From the NCBI GenBank assembly GCA_036733925.1, contig DAIMZO010000002.1, positions 1 through 64,000 on the forward strand: 64,000 nt of DNA, read 5' to 3'. This stretch comes from UBA2897 sp036733925. GTDB lineage: Bacteria > Bacillota > Negativicutes > Selenomonadales > Selenomonadaceae. The translations under genes and the position numbers were made by a program. The notes under the pieces were generated by a model. That model saw only the letters and a program-made list of their open reading frames with translations, made no database searches and was not told the origin of the DNA. Positions 1 to 7,935 of the stretch are shown in pieces (the first letter of the stretch is position 1; each line of letters starts with the position of its first letter).

Positions 1-21
1 CAAAGTTTTTTAAAAAAAATT

Positions 22-41
22 GGAACCGCAATCCCGGCCCC
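22..41 (-). terminator. Possible rho-independent terminator
   Basis: Read on the minus strand, an imperfect GC-rich hairpin (arms 22-28 and 35-41 with two mismatches) is followed by a run of eight T at 12-19. It lies about 35 bases beyond the stop of the small gene at 77-391 and could end the csrA transcript. The stem is weak, so this is tentative. Confidence 0.35.
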
Positions 42-76
42 AACACTTTGCGAGTTGCTGAATTTTCCCAAAGGAA

Positions 77-391
77 TCAATGGCAGTCGAACGCGAGGAT
101 CGTGCCGAACTGCAGGAACTGGCCGGCTTCGACCGGGGCACCCTTCAAGACTGCCTGCTTGGCAGCCTCAACATTCTCGTCTGCGATATGCACGCGGCCG
201 GCCGCGAGCTCTTCCTCTACCTTTTTCCAGAGTGCCTTGCGGGACGTAATCGTATCCTTGTAGACATCCTGATTGTAGAGCACGTTCATCGAGGCCTGAG
301 ACTTTTCCTCATCGCAGTTGAAGAACAGGAATGCTTTCTTCGGTGCAGCAGGACGTGCTGACTTCGTGCTTCTCGTTGTTTTCCTTGGCAT
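77..391 (-). CDS. Small basic conserved-looking hypothetical protein
   Basis: A 104-residue protein that I do not recognise. The first 20 residues are rich in Lys, Arg, Pro and Ala (a basic tail of the kind seen in nucleic-acid-binding proteins). The rest is a compact acidic/helical part containing a FLFFNCDEEK strand-like stretch and ending in hydrophobic GTILAFDCH. No signal peptide or membrane helix is seen. The start is an ATG with a strong AAGGGGG ribosome-binding site 8 bases upstream. It lies 50 bases downstream of csrA on the same strand, so the two are probably co-transcribed. That gives a possible link to post-transcriptional control, but nothing in the sequence proves one. Function unknown. 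Confidence 0.7.
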   Translation of the reverse strand: MPRKTTRSTKSARPAAPKKAFLFFNCDEEKSQASMNVLYNQDVYKDTITSRKALWKKVEEELAAGRVHIADENVEAAKQAVLKGAPVEAGQFLQFGTILAFDCH

Positions 392-441
392 AGAATAATC
401 CCCCTTATGAATCCTTCTTACTCTAATATAGTATCAGTATA

Positions 442-636
442 TCACTTTTCAGAGGAAGAAACAATTTCTGCATGAGAGGATGTATCGGATTTCAGGATTT
501 CTGTCCGCATGACCTTAATCTGTTCCGGCGCCTCGATGCCGATTTTCACGCGATCTCCCCGGACATTCACGATGCGAACGCGGATGCCGCCGTCGATGAC
601 GATTTCCTGCTGTTCTTTACGGGACAACACTAACAA
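442..636 (-). CDS. csrA: CsrA/RsmA carbon storage regulator (TTG start)
   Basis: Encodes a 64-residue CsrA, a homodimeric RNA-binding protein that binds GGA motifs in mRNA leaders and blocks or stabilises translation. In Firmicutes it usually controls flagellin synthesis together with FliW. The chain begins with the family signature MLVLSRK and continues IVIDGGIRVRIV and then VKIGIEAP. The start is chosen as TTG at 636. An ATG two codons upstream (642) sits only one base from the GGGAGG ribosome-binding site, whereas the TTG has seven bases of spacing and gives exactly the family N-terminus. No fliW or flagellar gene is visible nearby. It is divergent from rarA and followed by a small basic protein gene. 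Confidence 0.93.
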   Translation of the reverse strand: MLVLSRKEQQEIVIDGGIRVRIVNVRGDRVKIGIEAPEQIKVMRTEILKSDTSSHAEIVSSSEK

Positions 637-733
637 CTTCATTCCTCCCGAAAAGAAGAAAGCGCAGTTCCTTCGGCGGTTTCTCCCGAAAATAAAAAAC
701 ATGAGTTCTAAGAATCAAAATCCTTTGGATTCG

Positions 734-761
734 TTGACAAGTCCGACTTATCTGTTAGACT
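734..761 (+). promoter_or_regulatory. Sigma-A-type promoter of rarA
   Basis: A perfect -35 TTGACA at 734-739 is followed by a 16-base spacer and an extended -10 (TG-T-TAGACT, 753-761). It points into rarA, whose GGAGG ribosome-binding site is at 812-816. Position and near-consensus boxes support it; no start site is known. Confidence 0.6.
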
Positions 762-822
762 ATTCTATAGTAATCCGGCTGGCCCACCCAAACAGGGCCG
801 CAGTCTTGTTCGGAGGCACTTC

Positions 823-2166
823 ATGAAGAAAAAACACGATGACGATACTGGCTCCCTGTTCGCACAGGAAGTCCCGCAGCCGCTCGCAGAACGTCTGCGC
901 CCGCAGACGCTCGATGAATACGTCGGGCAGAAGCATTTAGTCGGCAAAGGCAAGATCCTGCGCCGCCTCATAGAAAACGATCAGGTCTCCTCGATGATTT
1001 TCTGGGGGCCTCCAGGCGTCGGGAAGACGACGCTTGCGCGCATCATCGCGAATCAGACGCAGGCATCCTTCATCACGTTCTCCGCAGTCACGAGCGGCAT
1101 CAAAGACATCCGCGAGGTCATGGAACGCGCGGAGAAGAACCGCGCGTATGGGGAACGCACCATCGTATTCGTCGATGAGATCCACCGTTTCAACAAGGCG
1201 CAGCAGGACGCGTTCCTGCCCTTCGTCGAGCGCGGCAGCATCATCCTGATCGGTGCGACGACGGAAAATCCATCCTTCGAGATCAACAGCGCTCTGCTCT
1301 CCCGCTGCAAAGTCTTTGTATTGAAGGCACTCGAAACCGAGGACATTCTCGCGCTCTTGCAGCATGCGCTGAACGATGAGCGGGGCTTCGGCATGCAGAC
1401 GGTGCATATCGGGCCGGATCTCCTGCGCCTCATCGCGGAATTTGCGAACGGCGACGCGCGCAATGCGCTCTCGACGCTCGAGATGGCCGTGCTGAACGGC
1501 GAAATCGACGAAAGCGGCGCGGTCACGGTCACGAAAGAGACGATTGAGCAATGCACGTCAAAAAAATCGCTTCTCTACGATAAGAAGGGCGAAGAGCACT
1601 ACAATCTGATTTCCGCCCTGCATAAATCCATGCGCAACTCCGACCCGGACGCCGCTGTCTACTGGCTTGCCAGAATGCTCGAAGCCGGCGAGGATCCGCT
1701 CTATATCGCACGCCGCGTCACGCGCTTCGCCGCGGAAGATGTCGGGCTCGCCGACCCGCGCGCGCTCGAGATTGCGGTCGCAGCCTATCAGGCCTGCCAC
1801 TTCATCGGCGTCCCGGAATGCAACGTCCATCTGACCGAAGCCGTCGTCTATCTCTCCCTCGCACCGAAATCCAACGCGATGGAGACCGCCTACCTCTCCG
1901 CGCGCAAAGACGCCATCGAGCATCTCGCGGAGCCCGTGCCGCTCGTCATCCGCAACGCGCCGACAAGGCTCATGAAAGACCTGCACTACGGCGAGGGCTA
2001 CCAGTACGCGCACGATACGAAAGACAAGCTAACGAATATGCAATGCATGCCGGACAACCTCAAGGGACGCACATACTACCATCCGACCACGCAGGGCGTC
2101 GAGGGCCGCTTCAAAGAGCGCCTCGAGGCCATCAAAACGTGGAAGAAGGAGCATGAAACCGATTGA
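823..2166 (+). CDS. rarA: Replication-associated recombination protein RarA (MgsA)
   Basis: A 447-residue AAA+ ATPase related to clamp-loader subunits and RuvB. RarA acts at stalled replication forks and single-strand gaps and interacts with SSB. Visible features are Walker A GPPGVGKT (62-69), Walker B IVFVDEI (114-120), sensor-1 IGATTENPS (about 143-151) and the family-specific C-terminal tetramerisation region ending near LKGRTYYHPT. The length is typical. The ATG start has GGAGG six bases away. It is a single gene with its own promoter, converging on the GtrA gene with only 24 bases between stops. Assignment is secure; the physiological role is known only by family. Confidence 0.95.
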   Translation: MKKKHDDDTGSLFAQEVPQPLAERLRPQTLDEYVGQKHLVGKGKILRRLIENDQVSSMIFWGPPGVGKTTLARIIANQTQASFITFSAVTSGIKDIREVMERAEKNRAYGERTIVFVDEIHRFNKAQQDAFLPFVERGSIILIGATTENPSFEINSALLSRCKVFVLKALETEDILALLQHALNDERGFGMQTVHIGPDLLRLIAEFANGDARNALSTLEMAVLNGEIDESGAVTVTKETIEQCTSKKSLLYDKKGEEHYNLISALHKSMRNSDPDAAVYWLARMLEAGEDPLYIARRVTRFAAEDVGLADPRALEIAVAAYQACHFIGVPECNVHLTEAVVYLSLAPKSNAMETAYLSARKDAIEHLAEPVPLVIRNAPTRLMKDLHYGEGYQYAHDTKDKLTNMQCMPDNLKGRTYYHPTTQGVEGRFKERLEAIKTWKKEHETD

Positions 2167-2190
2167 GCTTATTTTTCTATGGTAAAGGTT

Positions 2191-2613
2191 TCAGGTTAAA
2201 AACGTCCCCAGAATCACTTTATGTTTCATGATATAGTTCCATACTGTCACGACAGCGGAAGCGAAGATCTTCGCAATCATATAGTAGAGACCGAGGCCGT
2301 CGACGAGCAGCCACATGCAGAGCTGATTGATACCGAGCCCGATGAAGCTCGTCACGAAGAACAGGAGCTTCTGCTGCTTCGACTGCTTCCCCGCCCCATG
2401 AAAGACATAGACAACGCAGAGCCAGTAGTTCAGGACGGCTGAAGTCGTGAACGCGATGCCTGACGACCATAGATACGGGATCCCGCCGTATTCCGTCAGG
2501 ATGAACAGCAGCGCGTACTCGAACAGGAAGCCGGCGCCGCCGACGACGAGGAAGCGCAGGATTTCGAGTGACCGTGCGCGCCCCGGCAGTTTCCATTTCT
2601 CCAGTTTATGCAA
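2191..2613 (-). CDS. GtrA-like membrane protein, probable lipid-linked sugar flippase
   Basis: A 140-residue protein with four predicted membrane helices, matching the GtrA/DPMS family. Members are thought to move polyprenyl-phosphate-linked monosaccharides across the inner membrane. The conserved N-terminal pattern LRFLVVGGAGFLFEY and the later LNYWLCVVYVF segment are typical. The start is TTG at 2613, with GAAGGAGG nine bases upstream and no in-frame ATG nearby. It is divergent from the ArnT-like transferase, GT2 and deacetylase genes that follow, which would make and use exactly this kind of substrate. I infer that it supplies the flipping step. GtrA proteins also occur with other GT2 partners, so the pairing is not proven. 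Confidence 0.8.
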   Translation of the reverse strand: MHKLEKWKLPGRARSLEILRFLVVGGAGFLFEYALLFILTEYGGIPYLWSSGIAFTTSAVLNYWLCVVYVFHGAGKQSKQQKLLFFVTSFIGLGINQLCMWLLVDGLGLYYMIAKIFASAVVTVWNYIMKHKVILGTFLT

Positions 2614-2804
2614 AAAAATCTGCCTCCTTCAAAACAAGGCATAGCTAAAGTCTCCAAAACTCACAAAACGCATTGTACCACGGTTCGGCGGGGAACGTAA
2701 ACCTCTTTTCCCTTGAAACGGCGGCTCTCATGCTGGATTTTCCACAAACGTTATAACCAGTTTATCTGTTGTTTATGTTTTCCCGCTAGGATAAGAATTG
2801 TCCG
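2614..2804. other. Divergent intergenic region between gtrA-like and arnT-like genes
   Basis: This 191-base AT-richer region separates two divergent genes of the presumed aminosugar pathway and must carry promoters for both. It includes a TTATAACC stretch near 2750 and AT-rich DNA at 2760-2800. I see no convincing -35/-10 pair, riboswitch or inverted repeat. Confidence 0.5.
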
Positions 2805-4346
2805 ATGACGAATATAAAACCAGAAAGAAAGGTTGTACTGATTTTCATGCACAAACAGCGGAATCACATCCTGTTCCTCCTCTTTCTCAGCGTATTGCTG
2901 TATTTCCTCGGCAACGGCGGCCTGCCGATCAGCGACCCGGTCGAAGGGAATTACACCGAAACGGCAAAGGAGATGCTCGCCTCCGGTGATTACCTCTCCC
3001 CGCGCATCTTCGGGAATTATTGGTATGATAAGCCGATCCTGTTCTATCTCGAGCTCATCGCGTCCTTCCATGTTTTCGGCCTGACCGACTTCGCCGCGCG
3101 CTTCGCGCCGGCCGTCGGCAGTACGCTCGGCATCCTGCTGACGTACTTCTTCGGCCGCCATCTCTACGGTGAGCGGGCAGGGTTCATCGCTGCGCTGCTG
3201 ACGGCCACGTCAGTGGAGTTCTGGTACATCGGCCATGCGGTCATCACGGATATGACGCTGTTCCTGACGATTTCCCTGACGCTCATCGCGTTCTATATCG
3301 GCTATAAAGAAGAAAAACCGCGCTGGTATCTCCTCGCGTTCTTCTCCGCCGGCGTCGCGACGCTTGATAAAGGGCCGCTCGGGCTCTGCCTGCCCGGCCT
3401 GATCATCCTCGTCTTCCTGATTACGGAGCGGCGCCTCGGGGCCCTGCTGAACCGCTATATCCTGTTCGGCTTTGTGATCTATTTCGCGACGATTGCCCTC
3501 TGGTACCTGCCGATGTACCAGCTGCACGGCGCGGACTTCCTCGACACGTTCTTCGGCGTGCACAACGCGCTGCGCGCGACGGTGCCGGAACACCCGCGCA
3601 ACAGCGTCTGGTATTTCTACCTGCTGGTCTTCTTCCTCGGCTGCCTGCCGTGGTCGCTCGCGGGACTGCCCGCCGCCGTCTCGCGCATCTATCACCGCAA
3701 GGTTGCGTTCCCGAAAGGCACGACCACGCGTTTCCTGCTGGTCTGGGCCATCACGGTATTCGTTGTCTTTGAATGCTTCGCATCGAAATACGTCACGTAC
3801 ACGATGCCCTATCTGATGCCTCTCGCCCTGCTCACCGCAAGGTATTTCGTGCAGCACGAGAAGCTCACGGCACGGGTGGCCGGCGGCATGGCCGTGTTCT
3901 ACGTCATCGCCGTATTCTTCATCGCCCCGTATTTCCTCGTGCACAACTCAGCGAAAGACGCGGGCCTCTACCTCAAGCAGAACGCCCCCAGCGACGCCAT
4001 CGTCATGACCTGGGGTACGCACTACCCGACCACGCTCGCCTATTACAGCGACATCACGGCGCTGCGCCTCGAGCCGCAAGACTGTATCGACAAGGCGCGG
4101 CCGAAAGAGGGCGTCATCAGCTGGAACGATACGAATGTCATGCCGTTCTATGCGCTCGAGAATCTCGGGAAACTGCCAAAAGGCCACACGCTCTATATCC
4201 TGACCGAGGAAAAATACCTGCCGGATCTCAAGGAAAAGGTTCCCGTGGCTTGGCAGACCTGCGGCACATACGGTGACTACCTCCTCCTTCAAGCTGACAC
4301 CAACGTCATTCTGTCTATGACACAGAAAGAAGATGGAAACGAATGA
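2805..4346 (+). CDS. ArnT/PMT-family GT-C glycosyltransferase (lipid-linked sugar transferase)
   Basis: A 513-residue polytopic membrane protein of the ArnT/PMT superfamily. These enzymes transfer a sugar from undecaprenyl phosphate to lipid A or other envelope acceptors on the periplasmic face. The hallmark acidic first loop is present (DPVEGNYTETAKEML near residues 45-60, then a YDKPILFY segment matching the family's EKPPLLYW pattern). About ten hydrophobic segments and a soluble C-terminal domain follow. The start at 2805 is uncertain; the ATG at 2847 is an alternative. The stop overlaps the GT2 start by four bases (ATGA), so they are translationally coupled. With the GT2 and deacetylase it resembles the Francisella FlmK set or the ArnT/ArnC/ArnD set. 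The acceptor and sugar are not knowable from sequence. Confidence 0.88.
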   Translation: MTNIKPERKVVLIFMHKQRNHILFLLFLSVLLYFLGNGGLPISDPVEGNYTETAKEMLASGDYLSPRIFGNYWYDKPILFYLELIASFHVFGLTDFAARFAPAVGSTLGILLTYFFGRHLYGERAGFIAALLTATSVEFWYIGHAVITDMTLFLTISLTLIAFYIGYKEEKPRWYLLAFFSAGVATLDKGPLGLCLPGLIILVFLITERRLGALLNRYILFGFVIYFATIALWYLPMYQLHGADFLDTFFGVHNALRATVPEHPRNSVWYFYLLVFFLGCLPWSLAGLPAAVSRIYHRKVAFPKGTTTRFLLVWAITVFVVFECFASKYVTYTMPYLMPLALLTARYFVQHEKLTARVAGGMAVFYVIAVFFIAPYFLVHNSAKDAGLYLKQNAPSDAIVMTWGTHYPTTLAYYSDITALRLEPQDCIDKARPKEGVISWNDTNVMPFYALENLGKLPKGHTLYILTEEKYLPDLKEKVPVAWQTCGTYGDYLLLQADTNVILSMTQKEDGNE

Positions 4347-5452
4347 AGCATATATCGTTGGACGCGATTTCCACGCCAGTCAAAAAAATACGAGACAAAA
4401 AGACGGTCGAGATTGTTGTTCCTGTCTACAATGAACAGGACAATATCGAGCATTTCACGGAAGCGGTCGAACGCGCGATGGACGGCCTGAGCTACCCGTA
4501 CCGGATTCTCTTTGTCGACGATGGTTCGAAGGACCGCAGCGCTGCAGTCCTTCAGCAACGGATGGAAAAGGACGTCCATGTCCATGCGCTTTTCCTTTCG
4601 CGCAACTACGGCCACCAGATTGCGCTGACCTGCGGGCTCGACCATGCGGACGCTGACGCCGTCATCACGATGGACGGCGATATGCAGCACCCGCCCGCGC
4701 TGATTCCGGAGCTCCTCGCCCACTGGGAGGACGGTTTCCAAGTCGTGCAGACCATCCGTTTGACAACAGAAGGCGTTTCGCCGCTCAAGCGCGTGAGCTC
4801 TGCGCTCTACTACAAGCTGTTCAACTGGATGTCCGACGTCCCAATCTACCCGGGCGGCTCCGATTTCCGCCTGATGGATCACGAGGTCGTCGTGGCATTC
4901 CGCCGTTACCGGGAATCTCACCGCTTCATCCGCGGCATCATCGAGAACCTCGGCTTCCGTCAGACGCAGGTTTCCTTTACAGCGCCGCCTCGCTATGCGG
5001 GCCGGTCGAAGTTCACGCTGCCGAAGATGCGGCAGTTCGCGCTCGACGGGCTTCTGGGCTTCTCCTCGGCACCGCTCCGCCTCGCTTTCCTGTTCGGCGG
5101 CCTGAGTTTCTTCCTCTCTGTGCTCGCTCTCGCCGATGAACTGTATGACGTTGTTTCCGGTCATGGGTTCACGTCGCTCGCCATCACGCTCTTCGCGCTG
5201 TTCCTGCTCGGCGGGACGCAGTTCACCCTGATCGGCGTCCTCGGCGAATACGTCGGGCGGATTTTCCATCAGGTGCAGGAGCGCCCGCTCTATCTGCTGC
5301 AGCAGGATCCGTTTGACGAACAGGCAAAGAGCCGCCATACCCCGCCCAAAGGATCCGGATCCGCAGCTCACATGGAATACGACGGAAAAGGCACAAAGAA
5401 CGACAAGGAGGAAATGCATGAGAAAGCAGCCTATGAAGAAATTGCTTCTTAA
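4343..5452 (+). CDS. GT2 family undecaprenyl-phosphate sugar transferase (ArnC/GtrB/FlmF2-like)
   Basis: A 369-residue glycosyltransferase that loads a nucleotide-activated sugar onto undecaprenyl phosphate at the cytoplasmic membrane face. The GT-A fold motifs are IVVPVYNE (24-31), VDDGSKD (58-64) and the DxD region MDGDMQ (about 112-117). Two C-terminal membrane helices (about 235-255 and 275-295) are those of the DPM/GtrB/ArnC class. A hydrophilic tail of some 50 residues follows. It overlaps the ArnT-like gene by four bases upstream and the YdjC deacetylase by 35 bases downstream, a tightly packed operon. Because the next gene is a sugar deacetylase, the likely donor is an N-acetylhexosamine such as UDP-GalNAc or UDP-GlcNAc; this is inference. 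Confidence 0.88.
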   Translation: MKHISLDAISTPVKKIRDKKTVEIVVPVYNEQDNIEHFTEAVERAMDGLSYPYRILFVDDGSKDRSAAVLQQRMEKDVHVHALFLSRNYGHQIALTCGLDHADADAVITMDGDMQHPPALIPELLAHWEDGFQVVQTIRLTTEGVSPLKRVSSALYYKLFNWMSDVPIYPGGSDFRLMDHEVVVAFRRYRESHRFIRGIIENLGFRQTQVSFTAPPRYAGRSKFTLPKMRQFALDGLLGFSSAPLRLAFLFGGLSFFLSVLALADELYDVVSGHGFTSLAITLFALFLLGGTQFTLIGVLGEYVGRIFHQVQERPLYLLQQDPFDEQAKSRHTPPKGSGSAAHMEYDGKGTKNDKEEMHEKAAYEEIAS

Positions 5453-6289
5453 CGCGGATGACTTCGGCCGCGATGCCAAGATCAATGCCGCCATACGGGA
5501 CGGCGTGACGCACGGCGCGCTGCGCTCTGCGAGCCTTATGGCCGGCGAGTCCGCCTTCGAGGATNNNNNNNNNNCGTCCGCGTGGCAAAGTCCCTGCCGG
5601 AACTCGAAATCGGCATCCATCTGACCTTGGTCGACGGTACGCCCGTGCTGCCAGCAAAAGAACTCCCGACACTCGTTCCCGATGGAAAGGGCTTCTACCA
5701 TTCCCATCGGGAATTTGTTCAAGCGTATTTCTCCGGGAAAATCCGGCGCGAGGAGATCCGCCGGGAGCTCAAAACACAGGCAGGAAAAATCTTGCAGACC
5801 GGCCTGCGCGTCACGCATGTGGACAGCCATCAGCACATGCATGTGCTGCCCGGCATCTTCTCCATCGTGCTCTCGCTGATGCAGGAATACGGTCTGCGTG
5901 CCCTGCGCATCCCGAAATGCAGCCATCCCGCGCACCATCTCCTCGAGAACGGCATCGGCGCGGCGGTCGGCCGCCTCGGCCTATGGACGCTCGCTGCGCT
6001 CGCCGGGGCAAAAGCAAAGCGTGAGGGATATGCATTCCCTCACGCTTTCATCGGTGAGATTGCGGGCGGTGCCATGACGGAAAACATGCTGCTCGGACTG
6101 CTCCCGCAGCTCGAGGACGGCACGACAGAAATCATGATCCACCCGGGATACGACAACGGCTATCTGGATCCCATCTGCCACTGGGAACACGACTTTGAGG
6201 CAGAGGCCGCCGCCTGTGCCTCGGAAAAGGTCAAGGTGGAAATGGAAGCCCTGCATATCGGCATCGGTTCATTCCAGATTCAAAGCTGA
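5418..6289 (+). CDS. YdjC/ChbG/NaxD-family carbohydrate deacetylase (interrupted by assembly gap)
   Basis: A metal-dependent deacetylase of the YdjC/ChbG/HpnK family. Motifs are NADDFG near the N-terminus, HLTLVDG, the VDSHQHMH metal/catalytic block and a late HPGYDN. The start is ATG at 5418 with AAGGAGG six bases upstream; ATG at 5433 is an alternative. Ten Ns (5565-5574) interrupt it, and the reading frame changes across them. If only two bases (GC) are missing, the protein reads AFEDAVRVAKSLPEL, which fits the family, so the gene is probably intact. Placement after the GT2 suggests N-deacetylation of an undecaprenyl-phosphate-linked N-acetylhexosamine, as NaxD does in Francisella. Its end overlaps the convergent ABC gene by ten bases. 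Confidence 0.85.
5565..5574. other. Assembly gap (10 N)
   Basis: Ten ambiguous bases inside the deacetylase gene. The frame before and after is compatible only with a true gap length of 2 modulo 3, so ten is a placeholder. Family alignment favours two missing bases. Confidence 0.95.
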
Positions 6290-7935
6290 ATGTGCCGGTC
6301 AAAACTGCCATTCTCCTCGGAATACCGATGGAAGATTGACAGCACCGTCCGGTTTACCGACACCGTATCCAGCGCCCGGAAGAGTTCCGCCTCGGTCGCG
6401 CTGTCAAGGTTCGCATTGCACTCGTCGAGCAGCAGGATTTCCGGCGAGGTGACGATGGCGCGGGCAATGGACAAGAGCTGCAGCTGCCCCTTCGACAGAG
6501 CGCTCTCCGCAAGCGGCGTATCTGCCCCCTGCTGGAGCCTGCGGACTGCCTGCAGCAGTCCGGTCTGCCGCAGGGCCTCCTCTACAGCTTCCGCGGAGAT
6601 GTCCGGGTTGCCGAGCGTAATCTGGTCGCGGATGGTTCCCGGCACCGCTTGGAATTCCTGCTCGACACAGGCAATGCGGCTGCGCCGCTCCGCCGGATTC
6701 ATCGAAAAGGCATCCTGACCATCCAGCAGCACGCTGCCGCTGTCCGGCTGGTAAAGCCCGAGCAGCAGACGGAAAATCGTACTCTTTCCCGCCCCCGTCC
6801 GCCCCGTCAGCAATACATGCTCCCCGCGCCGGACCTGCAGCGAAAACGACTGCAGCACGGGACGGCTCTCATCGGGATAGGTAAAGGTCACATCGCGCAT
6901 GTCGATGCAGAGCTCCATACCTTCCGCTTTGCCATAGGATTGGCTATGGGCAGGCGGAACGCGCCTTTCCTCCGGCGTATCGAGGAAATCGCGGATTCGC
7001 GCGAGGCCCGCGACCGCCGACTGTATGGTCTGGATCTCCATGCCGATGGCCTCAATCGGCGAGAACACCATACCGACATAGGCGATGACCGCAACCGCCG
7101 AACCGACATCGAGGCCGAACAGCGCACGCCAGGTCTCGCCGCCCGCCGCGCCAAGCATCATGACGGCGATGACCGCGGCCTCGGTAACGAGCACGATAGG
7201 AGAGTAGACGCTGTCATACCCGTTCGACTGGTTCATCGCGTCGTAGCTTTCCCCCAAGGCCGCGTCATAGCGCTTTTCCATGAAGGACTCCTTGCCGAGC
7301 GTCTGGATCATCCGCAGCACATGGCAGGTCTCCGGGATGATGTGGTTCATCCGTCCGATTGCCAGACGGTTCGCTTTCTGCGCCGCGAGCATGCCGTGCT
7401 GGAAGCGGCGCGTAAGGGCAAAAAGCGCGGGCAGGACAAGCAAGAGCAGGATGCCGAGCCCGGGGCTGTGCCAGAAAATCAGGAACAGGACGCCGAGAAG
7501 TTTCCAGCTGTCTGCGAGCATGCCGATGACCCCGTCAGAATACAGGGCCGTAATCGTATCCACATCGTTCGTCAGAACCGAGTCGATATCCCCTGCCGCG
7601 TGCGAGGTGAAGTACCCGGTCGGCAGGCGGCCAAGCTTTTCGAGCATCGTAGAGCGCAGGACATGCATTGCTTGCTGCCCGAATTGCGTGACGGATACCT
7701 CCTGCAGTGAGGCAGAGAAATCCGCAAGGACAATCAGGGCGAAATAACCGAGCGCCGCGAGCAGGCCAATCGGATGCCCATCCGCGAGCCGGTTCACCCC
7801 GTACTCGAGCGCGAGCGGCGGCAGCAGGATCGTCACCGTCGAAAACAGGATGGCGAGCAGGAAGAAGAAAAATCCTTTGCGGTTCTCGTGGATGGAACGC
7901 CGGAACATGAGCCCAGCCGTCTGCCGGATGGTCAT
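6280..7935 (-). CDS. ABC exporter half-transporter, subunit with LSKGQ signature
   Basis: A 551-residue fused membrane/ATPase half-transporter with six helices in about 1-310, then the nucleotide-binding domain. Walker A is GRTGAGKST, Walker B ILLLDE with the catalytic Glu, and a switch His lies in SIFHR. The signature motif is LSKGQ instead of LSGGQ. The partner gene upstream has a canonical LSGGQ but Asp in place of the catalytic Glu. Together they give the one-good-site, one-degenerate-site arrangement of heterodimeric exporters such as TM287/288 or BmrCD. Start ATG at 7935 overlaps the partner's stop (ATGA), so they are co-translated. Substrate unknown; probably a drug, lipid or peptide exporter controlled by the adjacent two-component system. 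Confidence 0.9.
   Translation of the reverse strand: MTIRQTAGLMFRRSIHENRKGFFFFLLAILFSTVTILLPPLALEYGVNRLADGHPIGLLAALGYFALIVLADFSASLQEVSVTQFGQQAMHVLRSTMLEKLGRLPTGYFTSHAAGDIDSVLTNDVDTITALYSDGVIGMLADSWKLLGVLFLIFWHSPGLGILLLLVLPALFALTRRFQHGMLAAQKANRLAIGRMNHIIPETCHVLRMIQTLGKESFMEKRYDAALGESYDAMNQSNGYDSVYSPIVLVTEAAVIAVMMLGAAGGETWRALFGLDVGSAVAVIAYVGMVFSPIEAIGMEIQTIQSAVAGLARIRDFLDTPEERRVPPAHSQSYGKAEGMELCIDMRDVTFTYPDESRPVLQSFSLQVRRGEHVLLTGRTGAGKSTIFRLLLGLYQPDSGSVLLDGQDAFSMNPAERRSRIACVEQEFQAVPGTIRDQITLGNPDISAEAVEEALRQTGLLQAVRRLQQGADTPLAESALSKGQLQLLSIARAIVTSPEILLLDECNANLDSATEAELFRALDTVSVNRTVLSIFHRYSEENGSFDRHIQL

Noticed and set aside
4289..5938. Long minus-strand frame across the GT2 and deacetylase genes
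   Set aside because: It runs through the assembly gap and is a shadow of three overlapping plus-strand genes.
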